DNA of 64,000 nt from Isochrysis galbana. Its lineage: Eukaryota; Haptophyta; Isochrysidales; Isochrysidaceae. Position numbers and translations under genes: made by a program. The notes below the pieces were generated by a model, which was given only the letters and a program-made list of their open reading frames with translations, did no database searches and was not told the origin of the DNA. Numbering within the stretch: the first letter of the stretch is position 1; each line of letters opens with the position of its first letter. Positions 45,441 through 57,470 of the stretch are shown here, in pieces. The stretch lies in assembly GCA_018136815.1 (NCBI GenBank), contig CM030932.1, positions 564,081 through 628,080 on the forward strand. Reading direction: 5' to 3'.

Positions 45441-46011
45441 TGGTTAAAAAGAGTGAGTGACCGGGCTACGATACGGGAAGAAGGGGACTGGGGCGCGGCG
45501 ACGGAGAGGGGGCGGGCACGGAGAGGCGGGCGGGGCCGGAGGGTGTGATGACGTCGACCACGTCCTGCGTGGCTTTGAGGCAGGATGGGTCGGGCGGGCT
45601 CGAAGGTAGAGGGAGAGAGGGCGGGGGCAAAAGGCCGGCGGAGGCGGCGAGGAGACGCGAGCGTGCGGCATCGAGGGAGTCGGCGGTGGCGGCCAAGAAG
45701 GGGGGGGCGGCATCGCCGAGGATGTGGTCGAGGACGGAGTTGTAGACGTTGGTGTGTTCGCTGGAGGCGACGGACTCCATGGCGAGAGCGGATGCGGCGA
45801 AGGCGGAGGCGGCGGCGCGGGAGCGAGTCACGGGGCGGCAGTGCTGGCGTGTTGTGGCCAGTGTGGTTGTGGTTGTGTGGACTGTGGGTAGACCATGTGA
45901 GATGGTTGGTTAGAGCTGGGTGAGGCGGATGGGGCTGGAGGGGCGGTGGCGGTGGGGATGTGAGGAGTGAGGAGAGGATGGAAGGGTGAGGAAGGCACCC
46001 CTCCGCTACCA
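45441..46011 (-). mobile_element. LTR retrotransposon element 2, internal 5' region
   Basis: Reading minus from the primer-binding site, a His/Pro/Ser-rich frame begins MVAEGCLPHPSILSS, and another (45831-45466) begins MTRSRAAASAFAASALAMES. The segment 45466-45510 repeats LTR sequence found at 46441-46490, so an internal deletion or recombination has occurred. The low-complexity Pro/His frame is gag-like at best. Confidence 0.55.
46000..46011 (-). promoter_or_regulatory. Primer-binding site, element 2
   Basis: On the minus strand the LTR ends ...CACCACA and is followed immediately by TGGTAGCGGAGG. This is complementary to a tRNA 3' end CCUCCGCUACCA, one base from the animal initiator-Met tRNA end. 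The same junction occurs at 51266-51277. Confidence 0.7.
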
Positions 46012-46531
46012 TGTGGTGAGTCTTGTGGAGCTGTGGCTGTGGTGCGGCCGGGTGTGAGAGGAGGCTGAACTGTAACATGAGAAGTATGGCCCAACTGGAG
46101 CATGGAGGGTGAACAATCGGGAGCCGAGGAAGCGTGCGGGGACGGGGCCGAAGACATGGGCGCACTCTCAGCCATCACGGGGCACAGCGACACGAGAACG
46201 GGAACGAGGGACGGACAAGGGGGCACGGAAGGCGCTCGAGCGATGGCGCGGAGCGTAGTCAAGACACCGAGAGAAAACGTCACGCGCGGGGGGGGAAGGG
46301 AATCGCGCGGGAAAGAAATAGACAAAAGGGGGTCGGGAACTCAAGGAAGCACTCGGGGAGAGACGGGAGGGGAGAGGGGGAAGAGGGCTTCCGCGGGGAG
46401 CCGGGGAGAGGAGAGGAGAGGGGGGGGGCGGACCGATACGGGACGATACGGGAAGAAGGGGACTGGGGCGCGGCGACGGAGAGGGAGTCGCGCGGGAAGA
46501 CCTAAAAACGGAACGGACGGGGGGAAGTGTA
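46012..46531 (-). mobile_element. 5' LTR, element 2
   Basis: Runs on the minus strand from a putative TGTACACTTCC start near 46531, with a TTTTTAGG box near 46500-46510, to ...CACCACA at 46012. The first 436 bp from 46012 duplicate 40740-41172. The outer boundary is inferred from TG...CA ends only. Confidence 0.6.
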
Positions 46532-46589
46532 CAAGGCCCCCCCTTTACCCGCAACAGCTCCGGTCGGGTGACCTGCTCACAGACACCTG

Positions 46590-47320
46590 CACCATCATGA
46601 ATGACCTATGGAAGCTGCAAGAGGCAAAAGATTACCCGGCCGTGCGACCCCGGCCAAAGTCGGCAGCAGAGCTCGCAGCGGAGGCAGCTAGCTCTCAGGC
46701 TGAGGGCCGGCAGTCAGAGTAGTAGCGCAGTGCAGGCACCGCGAAGCGAGGGAGAGGCCGCACCCCCAGCAAGAAAAGGTCAAAGGTGCGGCCGGGAGGC
46801 AGTGGCACACCCAGCTACAGCGGCGGGGGGCCACCAGACTCTATGCCTGCGGAAAGCGCGGATGTTGAGGCTGATCGCTGATCGGGCAGATGTGGGCGAT
46901 GGGGATGTGGGCGATGGCGATGGAGAGGAGGCAGTGCCTACCACTTACTTCGAGCGCGTTCACAAGATGTTTTTTTACTTGCTGGGAGCTTCACACACCA
47001 GCACGAGATGGCCACCTCGTTCGTCTGTGCAGAGCTGCGGGAGAAGAGGGCGTTAGAAGCGCACAAGCTTGGGCGGGCAGTCGAGATTGCCATGCTCGAA
47101 TGCATTCTCGAGGCGTCGGACGTATGGGCATGACACGGTGTGGGGAATGCCGCACCTCATCAGGCTGCTGGGCAAGCCATACCTTGCAGCTACCGAGGGG
47201 AGTGAGCACGCGCATCAGGACGCGAACAAGTACTTTTCCCGAATGGTGTGCAAGTCGAGCAAGTCGAATCCGCCTCTGAAGCAGACGATGGATCTGATGG
47301 GTCAGAAGCAATACGTGTGC
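46590..47320 (+). pseudogene. Degraded transposase-like sequence
   Basis: Coding-like pieces lie in successive frames: YFERVHKMFFYLLGASH, then HEMATSFVCAELREKRALEA and GRAVEIAMLECILEASDVWA, then HDTVWGMPHLIRLLGKPYLA and EGSEHAHQDANKYFSRMV, ending KQTMDLMGQKQYV. The frame changes at about 46990 and 47130. The last part (H...HLIRLLG...E-x2-H-x3-NK) recalls the end of large KDZ/Plavaka-type transposases, but the family call is weak. An upstream frame (46102-46722) ending WKLQEAKDYPAVRPRPKSAA may be unrelated. 47320-47470 is a GCCATCGCC-type triplet repeat. Confidence 0.4.
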
Positions 47321-47599
47321 GCCCACCGCCATCGCCCCCCGCCGCCATCGTCCCCCACCGCCATCGCCGCCGCCGCCATCGCCCCCACCGCCATCGCCGC
47401 CCTCTCCTCCGCCACCGTCGACGCCTCCGCCATCTCCTCCTTCTCTCCCTCGCCATCGGCCATCGGCGGCGGCAGGGGAGGGAGCGGGAAACCGCGGGAG
47501 AAGAAGAAGAGAAGAGAGAGAGAAAGAGATCAGGGTTGGGGGCGCGCGGGGCGCGGGAAGGAGAGGTCTACTGTACTTCATAATTGACGGGTCTTTGGG

Positions 47600-49671
<2,072 letters not shown>

Positions 49672-50283
49672 GCGGCGAGGAGTCTGAACCCTATGTTAGT
49701 GATACGTCTTTACTCCCAATGCTGGTGATACGTCTTTACCCCATTGCTTGTCACGTTGTGGAAGTCACTTGTCCAAGGCGCGCATTGCATGCGTGCTGTG
49801 AGGGGAAGGGGTCTCTTGTGCTTGCACGTTTTCAGGCGCGTGGGGCGGGGGTACGATAAGCTCGGAGCACTGCACAACGGCGCGCACGTTCGTACATGTG
49901 CAATTATTTATGCCATAGATGGGGTAACAGCTTATCAGCTCTCAAGGTTATGGAGCTATCACTAATATCAGCACTAATATCAGCTCTCATGAGAGTTGTC
50001 CCAACCAACAACAAAACTCCCTTGTGCGCGCGCACGCGTGTGTTGTGTGTTGATTTACGCTCTTCACACTCCACACACAAACTCTCTCTCTCTCCTCTAG
50101 CGTAGATTGGTACTACTAGTTGGATGAACCTATCGCATCTTAGTCTTACTTAGAGATTGAGGATAGATAGAGCGTAGCAGCCAAGAAGCCGACCGACGGA
50201 GGCTACTACGTATGTATGTATGAAGTATCGATGTTGATGGAGGATGGAGGGGGGGGAGGCGACGATTCTAAAAGTAAAAGGAG
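49672..50283. other. Intergenic, no gene seen
   Basis: WDR5 3' flank, with a direct repeat of TGATACGTCTTTACCCCA-like sequence at 49702 and 49728. No coding frame is supported. Confidence 0.5.
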
Positions 50284-51277
50284 TCATAGTAGTAGATCAG
50301 CGGGGTGGTCGAACGATGGAATTTTCCCGGTGAAACGCTGGTACTTGGTGAGAGGAGCGCCGGGGCGGGCGGTGCGGTTGTCCAGGTAGTTGGCGTATTC
50401 GCGCGCGGGCAGGAGGAAGGAGTTGGGGAGCCGGGCGCGTTGGAGCATGGTCTCGGCGGCGCGGGTGAGGATGTCGTGGTGGCGCTCGGCGCGGCCGACG
50501 CCCTCGTGATGTTCCCGGGAAGTAAGTTGAACGAGGAGTCCCAGTTCTTGCTCGACGGGAATTGGGGTAGGGAGGGGGGCGGGCGGGCATGGGGGGATGT
50601 GAGGTGTTGTTGGAGAGAGAAGAGGTTGGTAGGCGTCGAGGGGAGAGGCGGGGAAAGGGGGGGCGGGGTGGTAGTAGGTAGGACCGTGGGCGGGGACGAA
50701 GGGATGGTGGGGGTCGTAAGGGAGGAGGGCGGGGTTGGCGTGGTGGGGGTGCGGATGGGTGAATGGGGGGGTGTGGATGGGATGATTGGGTTGGAAGGTG
50801 AGAGGGGGGTGGTGCAAGAAGGCGGACGCGTGCGGGTGCGGGGGAAGAGGGTTGTAGGGGGGAGGGGGGGAGGGGGGAGGGGGGGGAAAAGTCATGTTGT
50901 GAGTGTATCGGGCGTCGCGGATGAGGGGTGCGATGTGGATTGGTGCATGGTGGGGCAGTGAATGAGGATGGTGGAGGTGCGGGTGGTGTGGCGGGTTGGG
51001 TGGGTCAGTGGGCTGTGGAGGACCTGGGTAGTGAGGACCGGGAACGAAGGGAGCGGAAGGGAGTGGGGAGTAGAAGTGTGGCTGCATCGGTGTCGATGGG
51101 AGGGGTGGTGCTGCCGACGGATGGGGCTGTGGTGTCTGTTGTGTGGTTTGCTGTGTTGCCTGTGGTGGTGGTTGATGGTGTTGTGGTGTGGGGTCAATGG
51201 CGTCCGGGGAGGGAAGGAGAAGGCGGTGTGAGGAGGCGTGCGCTGGGTGGGAGGGCGAGTCGACTCCTCCGCTACCA
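50284..51277 (-). mobile_element. LTR retrotransposon element 3, gag-like region fused to integrase fragment
   Basis: From the primer-binding site the minus frame is Pro/His/Gln-rich (gag-like, for example PPPPPSPPPPYNPLPP). It then passes directly into a Ty1/copia integrase piece: GRAERHHDILTRAAETMLQR, LPNSFLLPAREYANYLDNR and KYQRFTGKIPSFDHPADL. This matches the GVAER...ML...LP..FW...A..YL.NR pattern before the integrase GKxP box. Protease and the integrase core are missing, so an internal deletion joined gag to integrase. RT/RNase H are absent. Confidence 0.65.
51266..51277 (-). promoter_or_regulatory. Primer-binding site, element 3
   Basis: TGGTAGCGGAGG on the minus strand directly after an LTR ending ...GAGCAACA, the same primer site as element 2. 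Confidence 0.65.
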
Positions 51278-51805
51278 TGTTGCTCGAGGACACCAACTGG
51301 AGGGTCAGTGGCTGGAGCTGGCTGTGGATTGGAAGGTGGTGTTGAGTCTGATGTGAGATTGTGTGCGTGGGAGCGTGGGAACTGTGAGTGAGGAGTGAGA
51401 GTGGTTGGGGGCTCGGCGTGACATGAAGAGTACCAATTACCAGTCTGCATAGCGACACGCGATGGACGGGGACGCACAGAGAAGACGGAGGAACCAGGGG
51501 ACAGGGGGTGCTTCGGAGCGCTGGCGCTGAGAGAACCCAGACGGAGGATAAAACCACGGAGAAGACGGGGGGGGGGCGAACAGCTATAGGAACAAAGGAA
51601 AAGGATAGAAGATATGGACGAAGGGAACGGGGCACTGGCGGGTCGGGGAGGGGGCGGGGCGCGGGAAGACTCCCGACCCCTCTGGCCAAGGAAACAAGGG
51701 GGCGACCGGAGTTACAAAGGAAAGGGCAAGGGAGGGATCTCGGCTGCATGCGGGCGCGGTGCGAGGGAGGAGAGGGAAGAGGGCGGGGCGCCGGGAGGGT
51801 AGACA
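51278..51805 (-). mobile_element. Putative 5' LTR, element 3
   Basis: Bounded by TGTCTACCC (51805) and ...GAGCAACA (51278) on the minus strand, with a GGTTTTATCC box. No second copy is in the window, so the left boundary rests on TG...CA and on analogy with element 2. Confidence 0.45.
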
Positions 51806-51858
51806 CGTTCTAAAAATAGTGCGTGTCGTGGGGCATGGAGGGCGTTCGCGCGCTCCCC

Positions 51859-52047
51859 CTAACGCAACATCTGCTGTGCTTGCTGTGGCCGGAGCCACGG
51901 GCCGTGTGGCGCGACGGGGGTCGCGCGCACCTGCTCGGCCTCTGATGGCGGGCGCGGCCGCTTCAACAGCGACTGCTCCATGGGGGCTGGGGGGCCGCCC
52001 TCGGCGGGGGACCCGAAGGAGAGGAGGGGAGCGGCGGCGCGCTCCAT
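51859..52047 (-). CDS. Short MERA-type ORF
   Basis: A 62-residue frame, MERAAAPLLSFGSPAEG...KRPRPPSEAEQ, loosely similar to the start of the frame at 40264. It lies just upstream of element 3 and is of unknown nature. Confidence 0.2.
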   Translation of the reverse strand: MERAAAPLLSFGSPAEGGPPAPMEQSLLKRPRPPSEAEQVRATPVAPHGPWLRPQQAQQMLR

Positions 52048-52056
52048 GGCAACTGA

Positions 52057-52475
52057 CTATAAAGTTAGTTGACATGGTGGATAAAGACTTCAACCTGCAA
52101 ACATCGGAAGACCTCTCGCAGGCGGCGAGAGGTTTGGATATACGAAACATCACTTGCAGGATAGCTAAACTTTACTAGTGGATAGAATACTCAAAGTGGA
52201 TCAAAGTAAGATCACACGAGATGCAAGGGAGGGAACCTCAAGCAATGATAAAGCACAGGAGAAGCCACAGGCTCCCGCCCCCTTCTCTCCGACTCCTGGC
52301 CGAAGCAGCGCGCACGGCCTCCCCAGAACCAGCTTCTCCGCTAAAGAGGGAACTGGGGAAGGGGAAGGGGGTTGACCGGGGTTAGGGTTGGGTAGTAGGG
52401 AGGTTCATAAGCACTCTGCCTCACGTCGCACAAGTAGCGTGAATTTTTAAGAAGATTTTTTTTATTTGGCATCGC
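52057..52475 (+). mobile_element. LINE family B 3' end
   Basis: Begins with the last 30 codons of the family B ORF (VDKDFNLQTSEDLSQAARGL), continues through a homologous 3' UTR (CTCCCGCCCCCTTCTCTCCG) and ends AAGAAGATTTTTTTT at about 52450-52470. It is 5'-truncated to about 420 bp. Confidence 0.85.
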
Positions 52476-52692
52476 CCCACGGTCAAAAAAAGCAGCCACC
52501 CCCGCCGAAAATACTAGTGGTAATTAAAATGAGTGTTTGACCGGAATACCATACCCGAACCCAGACATCAGGCAACCTTACGGCAATCTCGCTCCATCCG
52601 GGTAGCCTTCATTTGAACTCAATGGCCGCTCCGGTCATCGTGGGGATAAGGCTGTGCCATCTCCAACCTGGCTGGTGTACGCACGGGGCTAT

Positions 52693-54057
52693 TCAAATGG
52701 CGGACGGCAGCTCCCGCTCTGCAGCGGCCGCCATGGTAAACTCGATGATCCGCTCCGACACGAAGGCGGGATTCTCGAGCGCTGGGGCGTGCTGCGCGTC
52801 GGGGATGAGCACCGCGGCTTTGCAGTTTGGCAAATCGGCCTCGTACTTGTAAAGATCTTCCACTGGAAGGACATCGTCCTCTTCGCCCCAGAGCACGTAC
52901 GTGGGTGGGGCGATTGTGCGAATCAATTGTGGGCCGACCACCGCCTGGTAGCCTCCGCTCTTGAGGTACGCGCGCAGTGCCTGGCGCCAGCCTGCTTCCT
53001 TGGCCCAGACATGAGGGTAAGGCAGGAGCCCGTTCGTCGCTCGCCACTGGAAGAGATTGGTCACCGGGTCGGCGCAGAGCGACGTGAGCCAGGGGTCAGG
53101 CTGCGCGTACGACTCGCCGCCGGCATCCATGAGGATGAGGGCCTCGACGCACTCCGGGTGCTTGGCGGCAAAATCGAGAGCCACCGCGCCGCCGAGGCTT
53201 GCGCCGAGCACGACCGCCTTCTCACCCTTGAGCTGACGCTTCCAGAATGCGTACTGATGCTCGCGGATCAGATCCCATGGTTTGGCCTCCTCTTGCTCGA
53301 TGAGCTTGGTGAAGGGCTCGCGGGCAGTGAAACCGCCGGTCCACCACTCCATCGCCTCGACGCGCAGGCCAGCCTCGACCAGCTTGGGCATCACATATCG
53401 GAACTCGAGCACGGACGAATCGAAGCCGTGGATCAGCATGAGGGGTGGCGCGTCGGCGGGCTTGTCCGGCGCCATGCTCACAAAGCATGTATCTACTGGG
53501 CCGACTGAGGGCACATCGATCGGGTCGAGCTGCATTGCTTTCACGACGGCGACCGCCTCTGGCTCGATCAGTTCACGTGCCTCGTCGCCCTGCCAAGCCG
53601 GTAGATCAAGAAGCTGCGGCGGTCCTTCTATCGCCTCACCCGTCTTAGGGTCGAGCCGCACGCCCTCATCGTCGACACCCTGATATGCCTTCTTCCAAGC
53701 CGATGGCGTGACAGAGAGCGCAAACTTCTTAAGCGCCTCGTTCTGCACGGTGGTGGCGCCGCTCTCCGCCAACTTCTCCGAGTCGCCCGAGAGGAAGAGC
53801 AGCGGTAGGATCGCGCCCGTCGTCGGGTTCCACAGCTGGTTGGTTGCGCCCAGGTATCCAAGGATGCCAAGCAGAGCGGCGCCGGCTGCGGGAGCGAGCC
53901 ACTCAGGCGGAGCAGCAGCCTGCGCTGCCTCTGCGAGGAGCGCGTGCGGCGGCGGGGTGCGTGCGGGCACTCGCGCTGGCGACAGACGCACCGCGCCCGC
54001 CAGCGAGCAGAGCAGGAGCGGCGCGGACGCAAGCGAGGCTCCCCTCATCAGCCTCAT
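52693..54057 (-). CDS. Alpha/beta hydrolase, probably plastid-targeted
   Basis: 454 residues from ATG 54057 (MRLMRGASLASAPLLLCSLA). A signal peptide and transit-like stretch are followed by a hydrophobic segment (PAAGAALLGILGYLGA) and a linker. The hydrolase fold has the oxyanion region LMLIHGFDSSVLEFRYVMP, the nucleophile elbow VVLGASLGGAVALDFA (G-x-S-x-G), an acid in YVLWGEEDDVLPVEDLY, and the catalytic His in IPDAQHAPALENP. It closely resembles plant chloroplast alpha/beta hydrolases of unknown substrate. A single exon with no GA tract at the start, unlike its neighbours. Plastid location and substrate are inference. Confidence 0.88.
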   Translation of the reverse strand: MRLMRGASLASAPLLLCSLAGAVRLSPARVPARTPPPHALLAEAAQAAAPPEWLAPAAGAALLGILGYLGATNQLWNPTTGAILPLLFLSGDSEKLAESGATTVQNEALKKFALSVTPSAWKKAYQGVDDEGVRLDPKTGEAIEGPPQLLDLPAWQGDEARELIEPEAVAVVKAMQLDPIDVPSVGPVDTCFVSMAPDKPADAPPLMLIHGFDSSVLEFRYVMPKLVEAGLRVEAMEWWTGGFTAREPFTKLIEQEEAKPWDLIREHQYAFWKRQLKGEKAVVLGASLGGAVALDFAAKHPECVEALILMDAGGESYAQPDPWLTSLCADPVTNLFQWRATNGLLPYPHVWAKEAGWRQALRAYLKSGGYQAVVGPQLIRTIAPPTYVLWGEEDDVLPVEDLYKYEADLPNCKAAVLIPDAQHAPALENPAFVSERIIEFTMAAAAERELPSAI

Positions 54058-54307
54058 CTCCGCTTCCCCCACCCCCTTGCTCTTCCGCGAGGAGGTGCAC
54101 ACCCCGAACCACAGAATCAAAGAATCACAGAATGACGACTCCAATATGATCTATTCTTGAATTAATAAGGGAGCCGATCTATTTTGGGGATGCAGCACCG
54201 AGGGAACGGCCGTTATTGCTCCTCTTTTCCAGATGTGCCGGCCTCTCGCGCGTGGGCGCGAGGGCGGTACTGCAGAGGTGTATGGTGCGGTGCACCCGGC
54301 CTACAGG

Positions 54308-54424
54308 CGGAAAAAAAAATCTTCTTAAAAATCCCCGCTACTTATGCTTATGCGGCGTGAGGCAGAGTGCTAATGAACCTCCCTACTACCCAAACCTAAC
54401 CCCTGACAACCCCTTCCCCTTCCC
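54308..54424 (-). mobile_element. LINE family B 3' terminus
   Basis: On the minus strand: a GGGTAGTAGGGAGGTTCATT block, CTCTGCCTCACGCCGCAT, then TTTTTAAGAAGATTTTTTTT, matching the 3' ends at 33290-33340 and 52400-52470. Only about 115 bp remain, and its 5' break joins the 40-mer repeat at 54425. Confidence 0.85.
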
Positions 54425-54483
54425 CAGGCAATCTCCAAGAGTGAGATCAGCCTTGCTCTGACACAGAGGGGGGGGGGGGGGGG
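54425..54483. repeat. 40-mer repeat and poly-G run
   Basis: 54425-54464 is identical to 16231-16270; a run of about 16 G follows at 54467-54482. A GAAGCACC...GGTGCTTC hairpin lies downstream at 54592-54613. Confidence 0.85.
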
Positions 54484-54740
54484 GCGACGCCTCAGCCCAA
54501 AATCAACTTGCCTTTCTTCTCGCGATTCGAGTCGAGTTTTTCTCGTAGAAGCCCTTTCGACCCGGGGTCGCGGTAGAAACGCGTTGAGTCGAAGCACCTA
54601 TTTCGGTGCTTCTGGCCGGCAATAAAGAGTTAAGGACGAGTCCTTGAAGTAAGGACAAACTTCGCTAGGTGAGAGCGCGAGCACAAAGTGCTTATTTTGC
54701 CCAAACCTTGGCTTGTTGGTTACCTCATGCATATCCTCTT

Positions 54741-55109
54741 TTAATGTTCCCAGGGCGCTAACGCACCAATCCCCAATCCCTCAGCAATACCAAGTTTTGT
54801 GACATACTTCACGGGGCGTCGGGTCGAATCACAGTTTGTCCTTGAAATGAAAGAGGTGGCTGATACCCCCATTGGAAAGCTCTTCCACCGCCCATGGTCC
54901 CCAGGAGATGAAATGTTGCTTTGATTGCCCTCTTTGAGACCTAAAGTGACGACGAAGCGTGATTTTGCCATCCAACGGTCCAATTTGTCAACATACGGCT
55001 CAAAAGGGTTAAAAAAATCCTCCCGCGTGAGCGGATCGTCCGAGTGCAGCACCACATGCTGAATGTGGCAGCAAAAGTCAACGAAGACAAGCTCTGAAGA
55101 ATTGGTCAT
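54741..55109 (-). CDS. Hypothetical 122-residue frame
   Basis: Begins MTNSSELVFVDFCCHIQHVV and continues SDDPLTREDFFNPFEPYVDK. Composition is normal for protein, but there is no recognised domain and no clear promoter. It may be an exon or a remnant. Confidence 0.25.
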   Translation of the reverse strand: MTNSSELVFVDFCCHIQHVVLHSDDPLTREDFFNPFEPYVDKLDRWMAKSRFVVTLGLKEGNQSNISSPGDHGRWKSFPMGVSATSFISRTNCDSTRRPVKYVTKLGIAEGLGIGALAPWEH

Positions 55110-55417
55110 GGGGAGAGCTTAGGTTGCATGGGAGGTAAAGATGATTTGCTTCAGGGGGTGGGATGTCCCAAAAGCTCACTCTAAGGTGAGAATATTAAGA
55201 AATTATATTAGTAGTAAAATTTTTGTTGTATTTCCTCAATCCTCGATCCTCACTTTTTCATTTTTGCACCCTTAGATAGAAGTTAAGATAGTGTTTGACC
55301 GCCCTAGAAATTGAGCCGGAATTTCGAAAACTTTCCGAAATCCTGGCCTGTCCCACGCGGTCCAAGACATGGCCGAAATTCCCCTCCAGCCCTCCGAACT
55401 CTCGCCCGCCTTGTGAT

Positions 55418-55418
<1 letters not shown>

Positions 55419-55495
<77 letters not shown>
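55419..55495. repeat. (CT)n microsatellite
   Basis: About 38 uninterrupted CT dinucleotides. No start codon of a supported gene follows within 100 bp on the plus strand. 55500-56110 shows no convincing gene. Confidence 0.95.
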
Positions 55496-55497
<2 letters not shown>

Positions 55498-56113
55498 AGG
55501 GGGATCTTCGAAAAGAGCATCCGTAACGGAAGGGGCGGGAGGCGGGCGAGAGCTTGTCGAAGCGCTGGACGACGAGGGCGAGTAGGAGTGGATGGAATGA
55601 GAAACGACGGCGACGAGGGCGCGCATAGTAATCCTCCTGGAGCGCTTAATCCGTCAGATGCGGTCGAAGACCATGACCGAAACTTAATAGTGTGTGGTGG
55701 ACTTTCTCTCCCTCCCCGTCACCTGCAGCAGCTCGTCATCTGCAGCAGCTCTCTGCTTCCTCAGATCCTGTCAAGACTCAGGTGCGGGCAGCACGCATTC
55801 GGCACCGCGATCTGTCGGCATCGTTCCACAGCAGCAAATTCAAGAGAGTCGTTGCGGAGGTAAAGAGGCGTGGCGCACATTGCAGATCGCGCACCCACAC
55901 TCTCCACGTGCCTGACCTTCTCTGAGCTGCGCTTTGCGCACTGAGAGGCAGAGCCCCGCTCTGCCTCGCTTCCATGATCCTTAAGAAGCTCCTTTGTGAA
56001 CATCATATTCACGGCACGAACAAGCCGCCGAAAGGATACGGAACGCCCCCTTCCACACAAAGAAGCGCAATGCTTCCTGACGCAATTGCCTAATCCGCCA
56101 CTGCCAGTGCAGA

Positions 56114-56938
56114 ATGTGCTTTCATCCTCATCATGACCGCACGTTCTTCACGACGAAGGCCACTGGAGTTGCCTTGTTTCTCTTCCTGGCCGATGTATAC
56201 TCGGCAAACGCCGAGACCAGGATCATCGATCTGGGATCTACGACCATTTTGAAGGGCACTACTTGGAATGTTGGCATCATCGATCTATACAATAATCCGT
56301 ACTTCGACTACGACATCCACTCGGCCTATCTCTATTCGCCAACTATCCGCGGGTGCGATTCGTGGAACGGCGCCTGCAACTTGGTCGATCTTTGGATTGC
56401 TGCAGGCAGCCAATGCTGGGACAATAGGGGCCCCGGATACTTGGTGAAGGTTTGTCAAGACTGTACGAGCTGGCAGCCGGGCTTCCGCACCTCCATTCCG
56501 ACCTGGGCTGGCGATGTGATATGCATCAAGATGAGATGCCGCAATCGGCTGTCAAATTGTGAAGCCACATTGAAGTATTCGTACGATTACACGACGACTC
56601 CCTGGCCACCGCCGCCTTCACCACCTGCACCTCCCCCTTCTCCTCCGCGTCCTCCAGCATCGCCATCCTCTGCCATCTCGATCATAGCCATAGTTGGTAT
56701 CGTCGGCGGCGTGATATTGGGCATTGTAGCAATTGTGGCAGGCGCATCCGCTGCTGGCGTTCGTTTTCGCCGCACGCGAAACTCGTCGGGAGCGCAGTCA
56801 CCACCAGTCGTTCAAGTCGCCATGACCAGCAATGAACCACATGTTGTCATCGGTGTCCCGGCATCTAGCGCCATCGATGTCCCGGCCTCTAGCGCCACAA
56901 TCGGTGTCCCAGCTTCTGGTGCCGCGAAGGCAATCTAA
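56114..56938 (+). CDS. Type I membrane protein with Cys-rich ectodomain and proline stalk
   Basis: 274 residues, single exon. An N-terminal signal sequence (GVALFLFLADVYSANA) precedes an ectodomain of about 130 residues with eight cysteines (GCDSWNGACNLVDLW, SQCWDNRGPG, VCQDCTSW, ICIKMRCRNRLSNCEA). A stalk PPPPSPPAPPPSPPRPP follows, then one transmembrane helix (ISIIAIVGIVGGVILGIVAI), a basic stop-transfer RFRRTR, and a short tail with VPASSA-type repeats. I do not recognise the ectodomain. A cell-surface or wall-anchored role is inference. The Pro-rich stalk resembles algal extracellular proteins and the secreted protein at 767-1664. Confidence 0.75.
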   Translation: MCFHPHHDRTFFTTKATGVALFLFLADVYSANAETRIIDLGSTTILKGTTWNVGIIDLYNNPYFDYDIHSAYLYSPTIRGCDSWNGACNLVDLWIAAGSQCWDNRGPGYLVKVCQDCTSWQPGFRTSIPTWAGDVICIKMRCRNRLSNCEATLKYSYDYTTTPWPPPPSPPAPPPSPPRPPASPSSAISIIAIVGIVGGVILGIVAIVAGASAAGVRFRRTRNSSGAQSPPVVQVAMTSNEPHVVIGVPASSAIDVPASSATIGVPASGAAKAI

Positions 56939-57437
56939 CTTTATCAGCCCTATATCAAAAGAAACGACAGGCGGGGGTCACAGTGAGGTTCTATGGGTTG
57001 TTTCGGGGCAAGGAAAGGGGGGGGGGGGGAGCGCAGAGCGTCTCGCGAGAGCCGGCACGCGCGACGCCATGGGCTCGAAGGTCAAGATCATCCAGAGGGC
57101 CTTCCAGAGGGACCGCGTACGTAGCGGCGGCGAAGGCCCGCACCGCAGCACACATGGCGGCGGGCACACGCGCATCCGGGGGAGTTCTCTGGAGGTCGCA
57201 GTGCAAAGTGGCGAGGGCCACAATGCTTAGGGCGGTCAAACAGTGGCTTTTTAACTATTAGTAAGGGTTCGGCTGCATTTTTTGACCGTGACGCGATGCC
57301 CAATAAAACTCTCAAGGGGGGGCCACCTGCCGCCACGAAAACCTTCTCCAAGAAATGGTTCGATTCTCCACCCCTTTCTCCGAGAGAGTCAGAGGGTGCA
57401 ACCTCAAGTTTGGTTGTTTTTTCAGCAACTACTCGAA
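56939..57437. other. Intergenic, no gene seen
   Basis: Contains a 13-nt G-run near 57018. Short frames are uninformative. Confidence 0.4.
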
Positions 57438-57470
57438 CTATCAGTAAACTGATAGGGTATAGGGTCATGG
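57438..57470. repeat. CTATCAGT/ACTGATAG hairpin at LINE 3' junction
   Basis: Perfect 8-bp inverted repeat with an AA loop, followed by GGTCATGG and then directly by the A-run that is the 3' end of the minus-strand LINE. The same hairpin is at 16279-16296. Confidence 0.8.
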
